Translations under genes and position numbers: made by a program
In this document: positions 1 to 5,817 of the stretch, piece by piece
Layout of the letters: every line of letters starts with the position of its first letter
Numbering within the stretch: the stretch's first letter is position 1
DNA from: Hyphomicrobiales bacterium
GTDB lineage: Bacteria; Pseudomonadota; Alphaproteobacteria; Rhizobiales; Hyphomicrobiaceae
Direction of reading: 5' to 3'
Assembly: GCA_017304275.1 (NCBI GenBank)
Contig: JAFKKW010000359.1
Coordinates: 1 to 10,446 of the forward strand
Length of the DNA: 10,446 nt
Notes under the pieces: generated by a model
Told to the model about the DNA's origin: nothing
Databases searched by the model: none
Seen by the model: only the letters and a program-made list of their open reading frames with translations

Positions 1-790
1 CGCCCGGCTCCTGCGAGGCGATTACGGTCCCGATCATGATATTGAGCTGCGTTACGCCGCCCGCGATCACGCCGGGAATGCCCAGTGTGATGAGGCGGCG
101 CATGCGCTCCGTCATGCGCGGGCGCCGCAGCTTGAGCGTGAAGTTGTTGCGCCTGAGCCCGCCGATCAGCAGCCAGAGCTGCAGCACGCCGGCCACGAAC
201 ACGCCGATCGCCTGCACGATGCCGCCTTCCGGCTCGTTATGATACCCCAGCGCGAAGCCGACGAAGATCGCCGCCGTCAGCGTCAGGTTGAGCACGATCG
301 ACACCGACGAGCTTTCGACGAACTTGCCGAACGTGTTGAGCACGCCCGAGAACAGCGCCACGAGCGACATGCAGAGCAGATACGGGAACGTGATCTGCGT
401 CAGCAGCACCGCGAGATCGAACTTCTCCGGCGTGGCACTGAAGCCGGGCGCCAGCAGATACATGAGCCACGGCATGGTCAGGATGGCGAGGATCGTCAGC
501 GCCACCAGCACCGCGACGAGCCCGCTCATCGCCTCCTCGGCGAAGCGCCGCGCCTGCTCGCGCCCCTCGCCCTCGAGCTCCTTGGCGAACAGCGGGATGA
601 AGGCCGAGTTGAACGCGCCCTCGCCGAACAGCCGCCGGAAGAGGTTGGGAAACCGGAACGCGACATTGAACGCATCGGCGACCCATCCCGCGCCGAAAGC
701 CCAGGCGAACAGGATGTCACGCACGAAGCCGAGCACACGGCTGACGAGCGTGAGGCCGCCGACGGTGGCAAAGGCGCGATAGAGCTTCAT
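1..790 (-). CDS. murJ: Lipid II flippase MurJ (MviN family), N-terminal half, cut by window start
   Basis: This is a polytopic inner-membrane protein of the MOP exporter superfamily that flips lipid II across the membrane for peptidoglycan synthesis. About 263 codons are visible of a family norm of roughly 510-530; the C-terminal half lies outside the window. The reading frame begins MKLYRAFATVGGLTLVSRVL, the typical MurJ opening. Arg18, Arg24, Asp39 and Arg52 fall at the same numbers as the conserved charged residues of E. coli MurJ, in the contexts SRVLGFVRD, DAFNVAFRFPNLFRR and GEGAF. Several hydrophobic helices follow. The ATG at 790 has a GGGGA-like ribosome site just upstream. It lies 132 bp downstream of the NicO-family gene in the same direction, and I see no clear terminator in that gap, so read-through from the zinc-linked operon is possible but unproven. 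The family assignment is secure. Confidence 0.95.
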   Translation of the reverse strand, partial: MKLYRAFATVGGLTLVSRVLGFVRDILFAWAFGAGWVADAFNVAFRFPNLFRRLFGEGAFNSAFIPLFAKELEGEGREQARRFAEEAMSGLVAVLVALTILAILTMPWLMYLLAPGFSATPEKFDLAVLLTQITFPYLLCMSLVALFSGVLNTFGKFVESSSVSIVLNLTLTAAIFVGFALGYHNEPEGGIVQAIGVFVAGVLQLWLLIGGLRRNNFTLKLRRPRMTERMRRLITLGIPGVIAGGVTQLNIMIGTVIASQEPG

Positions 791-922
791 GAGGTCCCCG
801 GGCGTATTCCGAGCATCGGCACGCGCCACCCTTAATGTGCTTCAAGCCCACAGCAAAGCCCGGACTTGCGGTGACGCTTGCGTGGCCTTGGCATGGTGGC
901 GCAGCCCGGCCATGGCGAGAAA

Positions 923-2044
923 TTAGAGCGGCGACGTCAGTCCTCCCTGGAGCGAGGCGACGAAGAATGCCGCGCCCATCAGGAAAACGAGCGTCGAGCC
1001 GAGCAACCCCGCACCGGTCGCGACCACCCCCGCGAGCCGGCTCTCGCCGCCGGCCATCCGGGTCGCAACCTCCCGCGAGCCGACCGCCAGCGAAGCCAGC
1101 ACGGAGACGGTAAGAGCGGTCCCGAGCGCCATGGCGAAGGTCGCGAAGATTCCCGCGATCAGGATGCCCTGGCTCAGGGCAAAGATCAGGACGAGGATCG
1201 CGCCCGTGCACGGCCGGATACCGACCGAGAGCGCAATCGCCACCGCCTTGCTCCACGACAACGGCGCCTCGAGCTGCTTGGGATCTGGCATATGCGCATG
1301 CCCGCAGCACGATCCGCCCCCCGCATGCATAGGAGGGGTGAGGCTCTCCGCAAGCGCATGCGTGTGGTCATGCCCGCACCCGCAAGCGCGTTGGCCGGGG
1401 ACATGATCGGGCGAACGCGCAGCATCCGCACCGTGAGGAAGCGGCGCCGCTGCGACGCCCGCGCGCCGCCGAAACAATCCGCCGAGCTGGCCGTACAGCA
1501 GCCAGACGCCGATCAGCGCGACGAAGCCCCAGCTGATGGTCTCGATCCACCTTTCCGTGGCCGTGATCTCGAGGCTCGTGGCGTTGAGCGCGATGGCGAG
1601 AACGCCGACGATCGCGATAGCCGACAAAGCCTGGAAGAAGGCGGACAGGAAGGACAGCATGATCCCGCGCTTGACCGTCTTCTCGTTGGCGAGCACGTAC
1701 GACGAGATCACCGCCTTGCCGTGGCCCGGTCCCGCTGCATGCAACACGCCGTAGGTGAAGCTCAGGAACGCGAGCAGAAGCGTTGCATCGAGCACGTTGC
1801 CGGTCTTGAGCTGGCGCACGGCTCCCGCAAGCTCCCGGTTGATCCTCGCTTGCTGTGCCAAGACATAGGACCAGAGGTCCTTGAGAAAGGTCCGCTCGAC
1901 CCTTTGTGCCGGTGCGCCGGCCGTCGATTGTCCCTGTGCCAGCGGCACGCCGAGCGGAGACCTTTGCGTGTCCTGCGCCAACGCTCCGAAGGCAGTAAGC
2001 ACACCGAGAACAAGTGCTGAGAGCGCCGCGAGAGACCGCGTCAT
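923..2044 (-). CDS. NicO-family (ZevB-like) nickel/cobalt/zinc transporter
   Basis: This 373-residue inner-membrane protein belongs to the NicO/RcnA family (COG2215). Residues 1-23 form a signal-like hydrophobic N-terminus ending ALA. The metal-transport motif HAAGPGHGK lies at 102-110 and GIRPCTGA at 275-282, both diagnostic of the family. Between them a cytoplasm-type loop (about 204-252) is rich in His and Cys, with CGCGHDHTH at 221-229 and SCCGHAH at 245-251, likely a metal-sensing or delivery loop. Its ATG overlaps the stop of the upstream DUF1007 gene (ATGA) and has only a weak ribosome site, implying translational coupling. In Haemophilus influenzae the same gene pair is ZevAB, reported as a zinc-binding system needed for fitness in lung. 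The pair here lies beside znuA, which favours zinc over nickel or cobalt, but substrate and direction are inferred. Confidence 0.9.
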   Translation of the reverse strand: MTRSLAALSALVLGVLTAFGALAQDTQRSPLGVPLAQGQSTAGAPAQRVERTFLKDLWSYVLAQQARINRELAGAVRQLKTGNVLDATLLLAFLSFTYGVLHAAGPGHGKAVISSYVLANEKTVKRGIMLSFLSAFFQALSAIAIVGVLAIALNATSLEITATERWIETISWGFVALIGVWLLYGQLGGLFRRRAGVAAAPLPHGADAARSPDHVPGQRACGCGHDHTHALAESLTPPMHAGGGSCCGHAHMPDPKQLEAPLSWSKAVAIALSVGIRPCTGAILVLIFALSQGILIAGIFATFAMALGTALTVSVLASLAVGSREVATRMAGGESRLAGVVATGAGLLGSTLVFLMGAAFFVASLQGGLTSPL

Positions 2045-2733
2045 GACTTCTTGCAGTCCAGCGTCACCGTCTTTGCATACCCCATTCCCATGCCCATGTT
2101 CTGGTCACCCGCCGTGAGCTGTCCGCCGAACGACTCGTTGAGCTTCTGCAGCTCGGCAAGCTCGTTCTCGGGAATGCCGATGTTGGCGTGACAATTCTGA
2201 GGCGCACCGGCGCTGAGCTTCACCGGGTTGTCGGCAGCGAAGTCGAAGGCGATGAAAAACGTCTCGTCGAACACCGCAAAATTGAAGTCCGGCGCGTCCG
2301 CCAGAACGGGCTGTTCGAACGGCAGCGTGAAATGGAGAGACAGCGCACCCTCCTTGTAGTCTAGATAGTAGTCGACGGGCAGCTTGACCTTGATCGCAGC
2401 CTTCCCGAGCTTGGCGACGGTGAAGTAGCCGAACTCGCTGAGCCCATCGATATTGACCTGCGCCAGCTCCTTGAGCTCCTCGCGCGAATAGTCGCCATCT
2501 CCGTTGGTATCGAGACCTTGGATTGCCATCGCCGTGTACATGTCGTCGAAGGTCCATTTGTGCTGGAGGCCGGTGATTGCCCCGCCCTGGTAGAGCACCG
2601 TGGTCTCAACCGTCACCCAGACGTGCGGATGAGCCGACGCCGGCGGCGCCCATGCGACGACGAGCGCCCCAAGCGCCGCGAGAAGCCAGCCTCCAGGGAG
2701 CCGATCTCCCAAGGCCCGCGATATCGAAGTCAA
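2041..2733 (-). CDS. DUF1007 family periplasmic metal-linked protein (ZevA-like), TTG start
   Basis: This 230-residue protein belongs to DUF1007 (COG3683), the usual partner of NicO transporters. The open frame extends far upstream with no stop, but the true start is almost certainly TTG at 2733: AGGAGG sits 5 nt before it, and the following residues are a proper signal peptide (hydrophobic 16-29, cleavage after ASA at 34). The mature protein would begin HPHVWV, the DUF1007 hallmark. Residues 75-86 (DTNGDGDYSREE) match a canonical EF-hand calcium loop at positions 1, 3, 5, 6, 8 and 12. Cys181 and Cys227 could form a disulfide, and a Met-rich MGMGMG stretch lies at 213-218. It overlaps the NicO-family gene by ATGA. 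It is probably the periplasmic chaperone or accessory of that transporter; H. influenzae ZevA is reported to bind zinc. Function here is inferred from family and context. Confidence 0.9.
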   Translation of the reverse strand: MTSISRALGDRLPGGWLLAALGALVVAWAPPASAHPHVWVTVETTVLYQGGAITGLQHKWTFDDMYTAMAIQGLDTNGDGDYSREELKELAQVNIDGLSEFGYFTVAKLGKAAIKVKLPVDYYLDYKEGALSLHFTLPFEQPVLADAPDFNFAVFDETFFIAFDFAADNPVKLSAGAPQNCHANIGIPENELAELQKLNESFGGQLTAGDQNMGMGMGYAKTVTLDCKKS

Positions 2734-2738
2734 GTTGC

Positions 2739-2744
2739 CCTCCT
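2739..2744 (-). promoter_or_regulatory. Shine-Dalgarno that fixes the TTG start of the DUF1007 gene
   Basis: Read on the minus strand this is a perfect AGGAGG, separated by GCAAC from TTG at 2733. No ATG or GTG in the same frame near the signal peptide has a comparable site. Confidence 0.75.
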
Positions 2745-2916
2745 GGCTTAGCCCCCAAGCACGGACGTCCCGCAAGCATCGACGAGACGTGCGCCGGAAG
2801 TCTACCACATGCGCACCGACGCATCCGCGGCGTGCCCGGCGCCTGGCGCGAACCGCCGCAGACGATCCAAAGAATGGAGCGGAACCAAGGCACCGGCGCC
2901 TCGGTTGCGCCCGGCT

Positions 2917-2932
2917 GGATGTTATAGTATCC
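2917..2932. promoter_or_regulatory. Candidate Zur operator in the znuA / zevAB-like divergent region
   Basis: GGATGTTATAGTATCC is an imperfect palindrome with 12 of 16 positions symmetric, AT-rich in otherwise GC-rich DNA. Its GTTATA core resembles the inverted repeat bound by the zinc repressor Zur upstream of znuA genes in proteobacteria. It ends 29 bp before the znuA TTG start, and TATAGT inside it could serve as the -10 element, so a bound repressor would block the promoter. It could also act on the divergent DUF1007 gene, whose start is about 185 bp away. The identification rests on motif shape and location only. Confidence 0.5.
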
Positions 2933-2950
2933 ACAAACAAGTCGAAAAAC

Positions 2951-2955
2951 AGGAG
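2951..2955 (+). promoter_or_regulatory. Shine-Dalgarno that fixes the TTG start of znuA
   Basis: AGGAG is followed after 6 nt by TTG at 2962. The open frame continues upstream to an ATG at 2809, but that extension would precede the signal peptide, run through the Zur-like site and lacks such a ribosome site. Confidence 0.7.
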
Positions 2956-2961
2956 CAGTCC

Positions 2962-4008
2962 TTGCGCCGTCCGAACCAACCCACGCCATCGCGAGCGAAT
3001 AAGGGAAAGTATCTCCTTGCGCTGGCCGCGGCGCTGCTGGCGACCGCCAGTCCGGCAGCCGCCGAGCTCAAGGTGACGGCGACGATCAAGCCAGTGCACG
3101 CCTTGGTGGCCCAGGTCATGGAAGGCGTGGGCACGCCGTCGCTGCTCGTCCAGGGCGCGGCCTCGCCGCATACCTATTCGCTGAAGCCCTCCGACGCCCG
3201 GACGCTGCATCATGCCGACGTCTTCTTTCGCGTGTCGGACACCGTCGAGCCCTTCACGCGCAAGATCGTGGCCGCGCTGCCGGATACCGTTCGCATTGTG
3301 ACTCTTGCGCAAGCGCCGGGCATCGAGTTGCTGGATCTGCGCAGGGGCGAAACCTTCGAGAGCCACGACCCCGCAGACCACGATCACGCGGGCGGCCACG
3401 ATCACGGCGATCATGACCACGATCACGACAGCCACCATCATGCGCAAGAGACCCTCGACGGCCACGTCTGGCTCGATCCGGAGAACGCCCGCAAAATGGT
3501 CGCCGAGATCGCCCGCGTCTTGTCCGAGGCCTCACCCGCCGACGCCGCCCGGTTCAAGGCCAACGCCGAACGCGCCGACGCCGCGCTCGTGGCGCTCGAG
3601 AAGGATATCGCCCGCGATCTCGCGCTGGTGAAGGACAGGCCCTTCGTCGTCTTTCACGACGCCTTCCAGTATTTCGAGCACCGCTTCGGCCTCACCGCGA
3701 TCGGCGCCATCACGGTGAGCCCCGACGCACAGCCGTCGGCGAAGCGCCTGACCGAGATCCGCCGCAGGCTCGCCGCCCTGCCGCCAAGCTGCGTTTTCAG
3801 CGAGCCCCAGTTCCAGGCTAGGCTCGTAACCGCCGTCACGGAGGGCACGAGCGCCCGCCCCGGCACGCTGGACCCCGAAGGCGCGCTCGTCGCGCCCGGC
3901 CCCGGCGCCTACGACGCCCTGCTCAGAAACCTCGCCGCGGGGCTCAAGAACTGCCTTGGGCAACCCAACGCCGCCGAGTTGCCGGAAATGAAACGGGCGG
4001 TCCGCTGA
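2962..4008 (+). CDS. znuA: Zinc ABC transporter substrate-binding protein ZnuA, TTG start
   Basis: This is the periplasmic receptor of the ZnuABC high-affinity zinc importer (cluster A-I binding proteins). From the TTG it is 348 residues. The signal peptide is 1-34 (positively charged start, hydrophobic 18-30, cleavage after AAA). Likely zinc ligands, by alignment with E. coli ZnuA, are His70 (SPHTYSLKPSD), His168 (DGHVWLDPEN) and His232 (FHDAFQYFEH). Between the first two lies a long acidic His-rich loop, 135-160, with 11 histidines in repeated HD/DH pairs, typical of zinc-specific rather than manganese-specific members. Cys277 and Cys331 correspond to the disulfide in the C-terminal lobe. 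It is divergent from the ZevAB-like operon. znuB, znuC and zur are not adjacent, so the permease and ATPase must be encoded elsewhere. A hairpin covers its stop codon. Regulation by Zur is likely from the palindrome 29 bp upstream. Confidence 0.93.
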   Translation: MRRPNQPTPSRANKGKYLLALAAALLATASPAAAELKVTATIKPVHALVAQVMEGVGTPSLLVQGAASPHTYSLKPSDARTLHHADVFFRVSDTVEPFTRKIVAALPDTVRIVTLAQAPGIELLDLRRGETFESHDPADHDHAGGHDHGDHDHDHDSHHHAQETLDGHVWLDPENARKMVAEIARVLSEASPADAARFKANAERADAALVALEKDIARDLALVKDRPFVVFHDAFQYFEHRFGLTAIGAITVSPDAQPSAKRLTEIRRRLAALPPSCVFSEPQFQARLVTAVTEGTSARPGTLDPEGALVAPGPGAYDALLRNLAAGLKNCLGQPNAAELPEMKRAVR

Positions 4009-4022
4009 AGCGCACCGCCCGT
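3986..4022 (-). terminator. Intrinsic terminator of the L,D-transpeptidase gene, overlapping the znuA stop
   Basis: A perfect 9-bp stem (ACGGGCGGT at 3993-4001 with ACCGCCCGT at 4014-4022) is extended by an inner CGC/GCG stem closing a TGAA loop. Read on the minus strand the stem is followed by TTCATTT, an adequate U-rich tail, so it should end the L,D-transpeptidase transcript. The znuA stop codon (4006-4008) sits in the loop. On the plus strand no T run follows, so znuA termination here would be weaker. Confidence 0.7.
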
Positions 4023-4046
4023 CGAAATCGTGATGATCGAGGCCGT

Positions 4047-5012
4047 TTACTCGACCGAAGCCTGCGCCGAGCGCGATACCGTACCGCCGACCTTCCGGCC
4101 GTAGCGGGTCGTCACCATGCCCTCCTTCGGGCGTGGCGGAGCGGCTTCACTCGCCGCGGACTTGGCATCCTCGACAACGTCCTCGCCCTCAGGCGAGACG
4201 GTATGCACGACCATGTCCTCCTCGGGACGCACCGGGTTGGTCTCGTCCTCCGGGTAGATGAAGAAACCGGCCTTCGGCGCCGAGGCAACCGACCGCGTCT
4301 TGGCACGCTGCGACGTTCCCGCGTTGGTCTCGGCGGCGGGAGCCGCTGACGAGTAGGCGGACGGATAGGCCTGCGAATCCTTGCCCGGCGTCGGCGCTTC
4401 GTCGATGGCGGCGATCGTGTTGGTCTTGAACCGCTCCCAGGTCACGACGACCTTCGTGCCCGTCGGGACTTTCGGATAGAGATCCAGCACGTCCTCGTTG
4501 AACATGCGGATGCAGCCCTTGGAGACGTTCTGCCCGATGGTCCAGGGCGCGTCCGTGCCGTGGATCCGGTAGGTGCTGGAGCCGAGATACAGCGCGCGCA
4601 CGCCGAGCGGGTTCATCGGATGCCCACCGGGCACCCAACTCGGCAGCTTCGGATTTTCCCGCAGCATCTCGGGGGTCGGACGCCAATCCGGGTTCTCGCG
4701 CTTCATCGAGACCACGGTCGTGCCCTGCCAGCGGCTCTGCTCGCGCGGAATGGCGATCGGATAGCTGGTCGCCCGGCCTTCCTTGGTGATGTGGTAGAGG
4801 CGCCGGTCGCCGAAGCTGACGATGATCTGCCCGGCCTTGTACTGCGGGTTGAAGCTCACGACCTGGCGCTTGCCGCCGCCGTACTCAGGCTCGCCACCCC
4901 ACAGAAACTCGATGAGCGTTTGCGCATTGGCCGAGCTTGCGACGCTCGTCAGGGCAGCCGCCGCGACGACCACCGTCAGAACTCTGCCGACCTTTGCCTT
5001 CAACCCCGACAT
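4047..5012 (-). CDS. L,D-transpeptidase (YkuD domain), exported
   Basis: This 321-residue periplasmic enzyme is expected to make 3-3 cross-links in peptidoglycan or to attach proteins to it. The signal peptide is 1-30, ending ASSANA before QTLIEF. The YkuD catalytic domain spans about 61-192. His151 (in RIHGTDAP) and Cys167 in SKGCIRM form the catalytic pair; the short SKGCIRM variant is common in rhizobial members. After the domain comes a 120-residue low-complexity tail, rich in Ala, Pro, Glu and Ser, strongly acidic around 252-290 and basic near its end. The tail is not part of the fold and may be a linker or wall-interacting region. The ATG at 5012 has GGGAG 8 nt upstream. The gene is convergent with znuA (38 bp apart) and has its own long upstream region. 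Family is certain; which reaction it performs is not. Confidence 0.94.
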   Translation of the reverse strand: MSGLKAKVGRVLTVVVAAAALTSVASSANAQTLIEFLWGGEPEYGGGKRQVVSFNPQYKAGQIIVSFGDRRLYHITKEGRATSYPIAIPREQSRWQGTTVVSMKRENPDWRPTPEMLRENPKLPSWVPGGHPMNPLGVRALYLGSSTYRIHGTDAPWTIGQNVSKGCIRMFNEDVLDLYPKVPTGTKVVVTWERFKTNTIAAIDEAPTPGKDSQAYPSAYSSAAPAAETNAGTSQRAKTRSVASAPKAGFFIYPEDETNPVRPEEDMVVHTVSPEGEDVVEDAKSAASEAAPPRPKEGMVTTRYGRKVGGTVSRSAQASVE

Positions 5013-5283
5013 GAACAGAACTCCCGCTGTGTAAAAGCTGCGATGGAGGAAACCGGTTCCCTCTGCTGGCTTCCGCCATGACGCATGGTGCGCCTGTCAG
5101 ATGAACGCCTCGTATATACCAGCCGCGAAATCCGCGGCAGAGCAGGACGGTCACACTGCCGTCGCGTTGCATTCCAGCGGGCAAGTTGCCAAGCGACCGA
5201 TGCGCCGCGGCAACGCTTGCCGTTTTACGAGGCGGTACGGGAGTTTGATAGGCATCGCAGTTGCGAAACGAATTGACAAAGTC

Positions 5284-5312
5284 GCGAGAACAAGCGAGAA
5301 CAAAAAAAGAAC
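5284..5312. promoter_or_regulatory. Tandem GAAC repeats matching the alphaproteobacterial LexA (SOS) box
   Basis: The 10-bp unit GCGAGAACAA occurs twice back to back (5284-5293, 5294-5303) and a third GAAC follows at 5309. The second and third GAAC are exactly 7 nt apart (GAAC-N7-GAAC, 5298-5312), the established LexA-binding arrangement in Alphaproteobacteria; the first pair is spaced by 6. All three lie about one helical turn apart. Which gene it would control is unclear: plus-strand transcription would lead to the orphan terminator at 5645, minus-strand transcription to the L,D-transpeptidase. Confidence 0.45.
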
Positions 5313-5435
5313 AAAATCGACTGTCATTGTGATCACCCTGAGCGCGTTGTCGGGTCTGCCGGTAGCTCAAGATGTATGTCGCGTGTCGAGCCTCGCAAGG
5401 TCGGCGGTTTGCGGTCCTGGCAGTCTCGATCGGCA

Positions 5436-5645
5436 TAAAAGCTGCGCCTGTTGCGTTGTTGCGTCCGTGCGTAGAGACGCCGTCGTAGCGTTGCGGAGCC
5501 CCCTCTCCGCCTATGACGGCCGCTCATGACGGTTTGCGTACCCCTGCCTGGTTCACTTGGGCGCCAGCCTGCGTTGTAGTTGCGTCGTCCCCTTGGCTTG
5601 GCCCGACGGCCGGAATGGAGCCCCCGCCATTCCGGCCGTTTTTTT
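5436..5645 (+). ncRNA. Possible small RNA ending at an orphan terminator (boundaries uncertain)
   Basis: A strong plus-strand terminator at 5606-5645 has no protein gene in front of it. The preceding 170 bp can form local stems, including GCGTC/GACGC (5461-5480) and GCGGAG/CTCCGC (5493-5510) whose loop exposes a C-rich CCCCCT run, similar in kind to anti-Shine-Dalgarno loops of rhizobial small RNAs. A TTGCGG and CATAAA pair (5409-5414, 5434-5439) is a poor promoter match with a 19-nt spacer, so the 5' end is a guess. It does not match tmRNA, SRP RNA or tRNA signatures I know. It could instead be the untranslated tail of an unrecognised small ORF. Confidence 0.25.
5606..5645 (+). terminator. 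Strong intrinsic terminator, plus strand
   Basis: ACGGCCGGAATGG (5606-5618) pairs perfectly with CCATTCCGGCCGT (5627-5639) around an 8-nt loop, followed at once by seven T residues (5639-5645). No T run follows on the other strand, so it acts on rightward transcription only. It insulates the ggt operon from whatever is transcribed upstream. Confidence 0.88.
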
Positions 5646-5681
5646 GATCCGACGCCGAACGACCGGCGGCGGATAGGAGGG

Positions 5682-5709
5682 TTTCCAAGCATGCATCCGC
5701 CCCTATAGA
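5682..5709 (+). promoter_or_regulatory. Candidate sigma-70 promoter of the ggt operon
   Basis: TTTCCA (5682-5687) and TATAGA (5704-5709) are separated by 16 nt and match the -35 and -10 hexamers at four and five of six positions. It lies just after the strong terminator and about 60 bp before the leader ORF. Support is positional and motif-based only. Confidence 0.3.
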
Positions 5710-5766
5710 ACGGAGCGTCTCCGGTTCGCGCGCTTGACCCGCCCAGCACGGAGAACTGGAGAGATC

Positions 5767-5817
5767 ATGCCTGACAGGCGCGCAAGCCGAGACCCATGCC
5801 GCAGGTGGCGCCGATGA
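5767..5817 (+). CDS. Possible 16-codon arginine-rich leader ORF upstream of ggt
   Basis: MPDRRASRDPCRRWRR has seven arginines in 16 residues. Its ATG follows GGAG with a 5-nt gap (5758-5761), a better-placed ribosome site than the first ATG of ggt has. Its stop TGA (5815-5817) overlaps the ATG at 5814 of ggt as ATGA, the arrangement used for translational coupling. It may set ggt translation, or respond to arginine or charged-tRNA supply, but that is inference. A chance short ORF cannot be excluded. Confidence 0.3.
   Translation: MPDRRASRDPCRRWRR

Larger units (their letters stand above)
5013..5766. other. Long intergenic region without a convincing protein gene
   Basis: No open frame here has both a ribosome site and coding character; composition is less GC-rich and irregular compared with the flanking genes. 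It holds several signals. TATATA at 5113-5118 lies next to an inverted repeat CCGCG-N5-CGCGG at 5123-5137, possibly part of the L,D-transpeptidase promoter. A GAAC direct-repeat array lies at 5284-5312, with a TTGACA hexamer at 5273-5278. A GCGGAG/CTCCGC hairpin is at 5493-5510, a repeated ATGACGG at 5514 and 5526, and a strong plus-strand terminator ends at 5645. A candidate ggt promoter follows at 5682-5709. Together these suggest at least one untranslated plus-strand transcript. Confidence 0.6.

Noticed and set aside
878..2020. 380-residue plus-strand open frame opposite the NicO gene
   Set aside because: It is Arg/Asp/Glu-rich shadow sequence typical of antisense frames in GC-rich DNA; the minus frame has family motifs.
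2809..2961. Extension of znuA to an ATG at 2809
   Set aside because: It would put 51 Arg/Pro-rich residues before the signal peptide and translate through the Zur-like operator; TTG 2962 has a good ribosome site.
3374..3442. Tandem repeat in DNA (GATCACG-like units)
   Set aside because: It is the coding sequence of the His/Asp-rich loop of ZnuA, explained by the protein's zinc-binding loop.
2734..3465. Upstream extension of the DUF1007 frame to an ATG at 3465 (474 residues)
   Set aside because: The extension is antisense to znuA, is low-complexity Arg/Val/Gly sequence, and lies before a clear signal peptide with its own Shine-Dalgarno and TTG.
5151..5336. 61-residue minus-strand frame with a hydrophobic start, read through the GAAC repeats
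   Set aside because: The hydrophobic stretch comes from the repeated TTGTTC bases themselves; there is no ribosome site and no coding character after it.
5101..5529. 142-residue plus-strand open frame in the intergenic region
   Set aside because: No ribosome site, mixed codon use and no recognisable domain. The shorter version from GTG 5329 also lacks a ribosome site and starts 16 nt after the LexA-like box.
5536..5580. Possible tRNA T-arm at CTGGTTCACTTGGG
   Set aside because: The loop lacks the conserved A58 and there is no matching acceptor stem or anticodon arm nearby.
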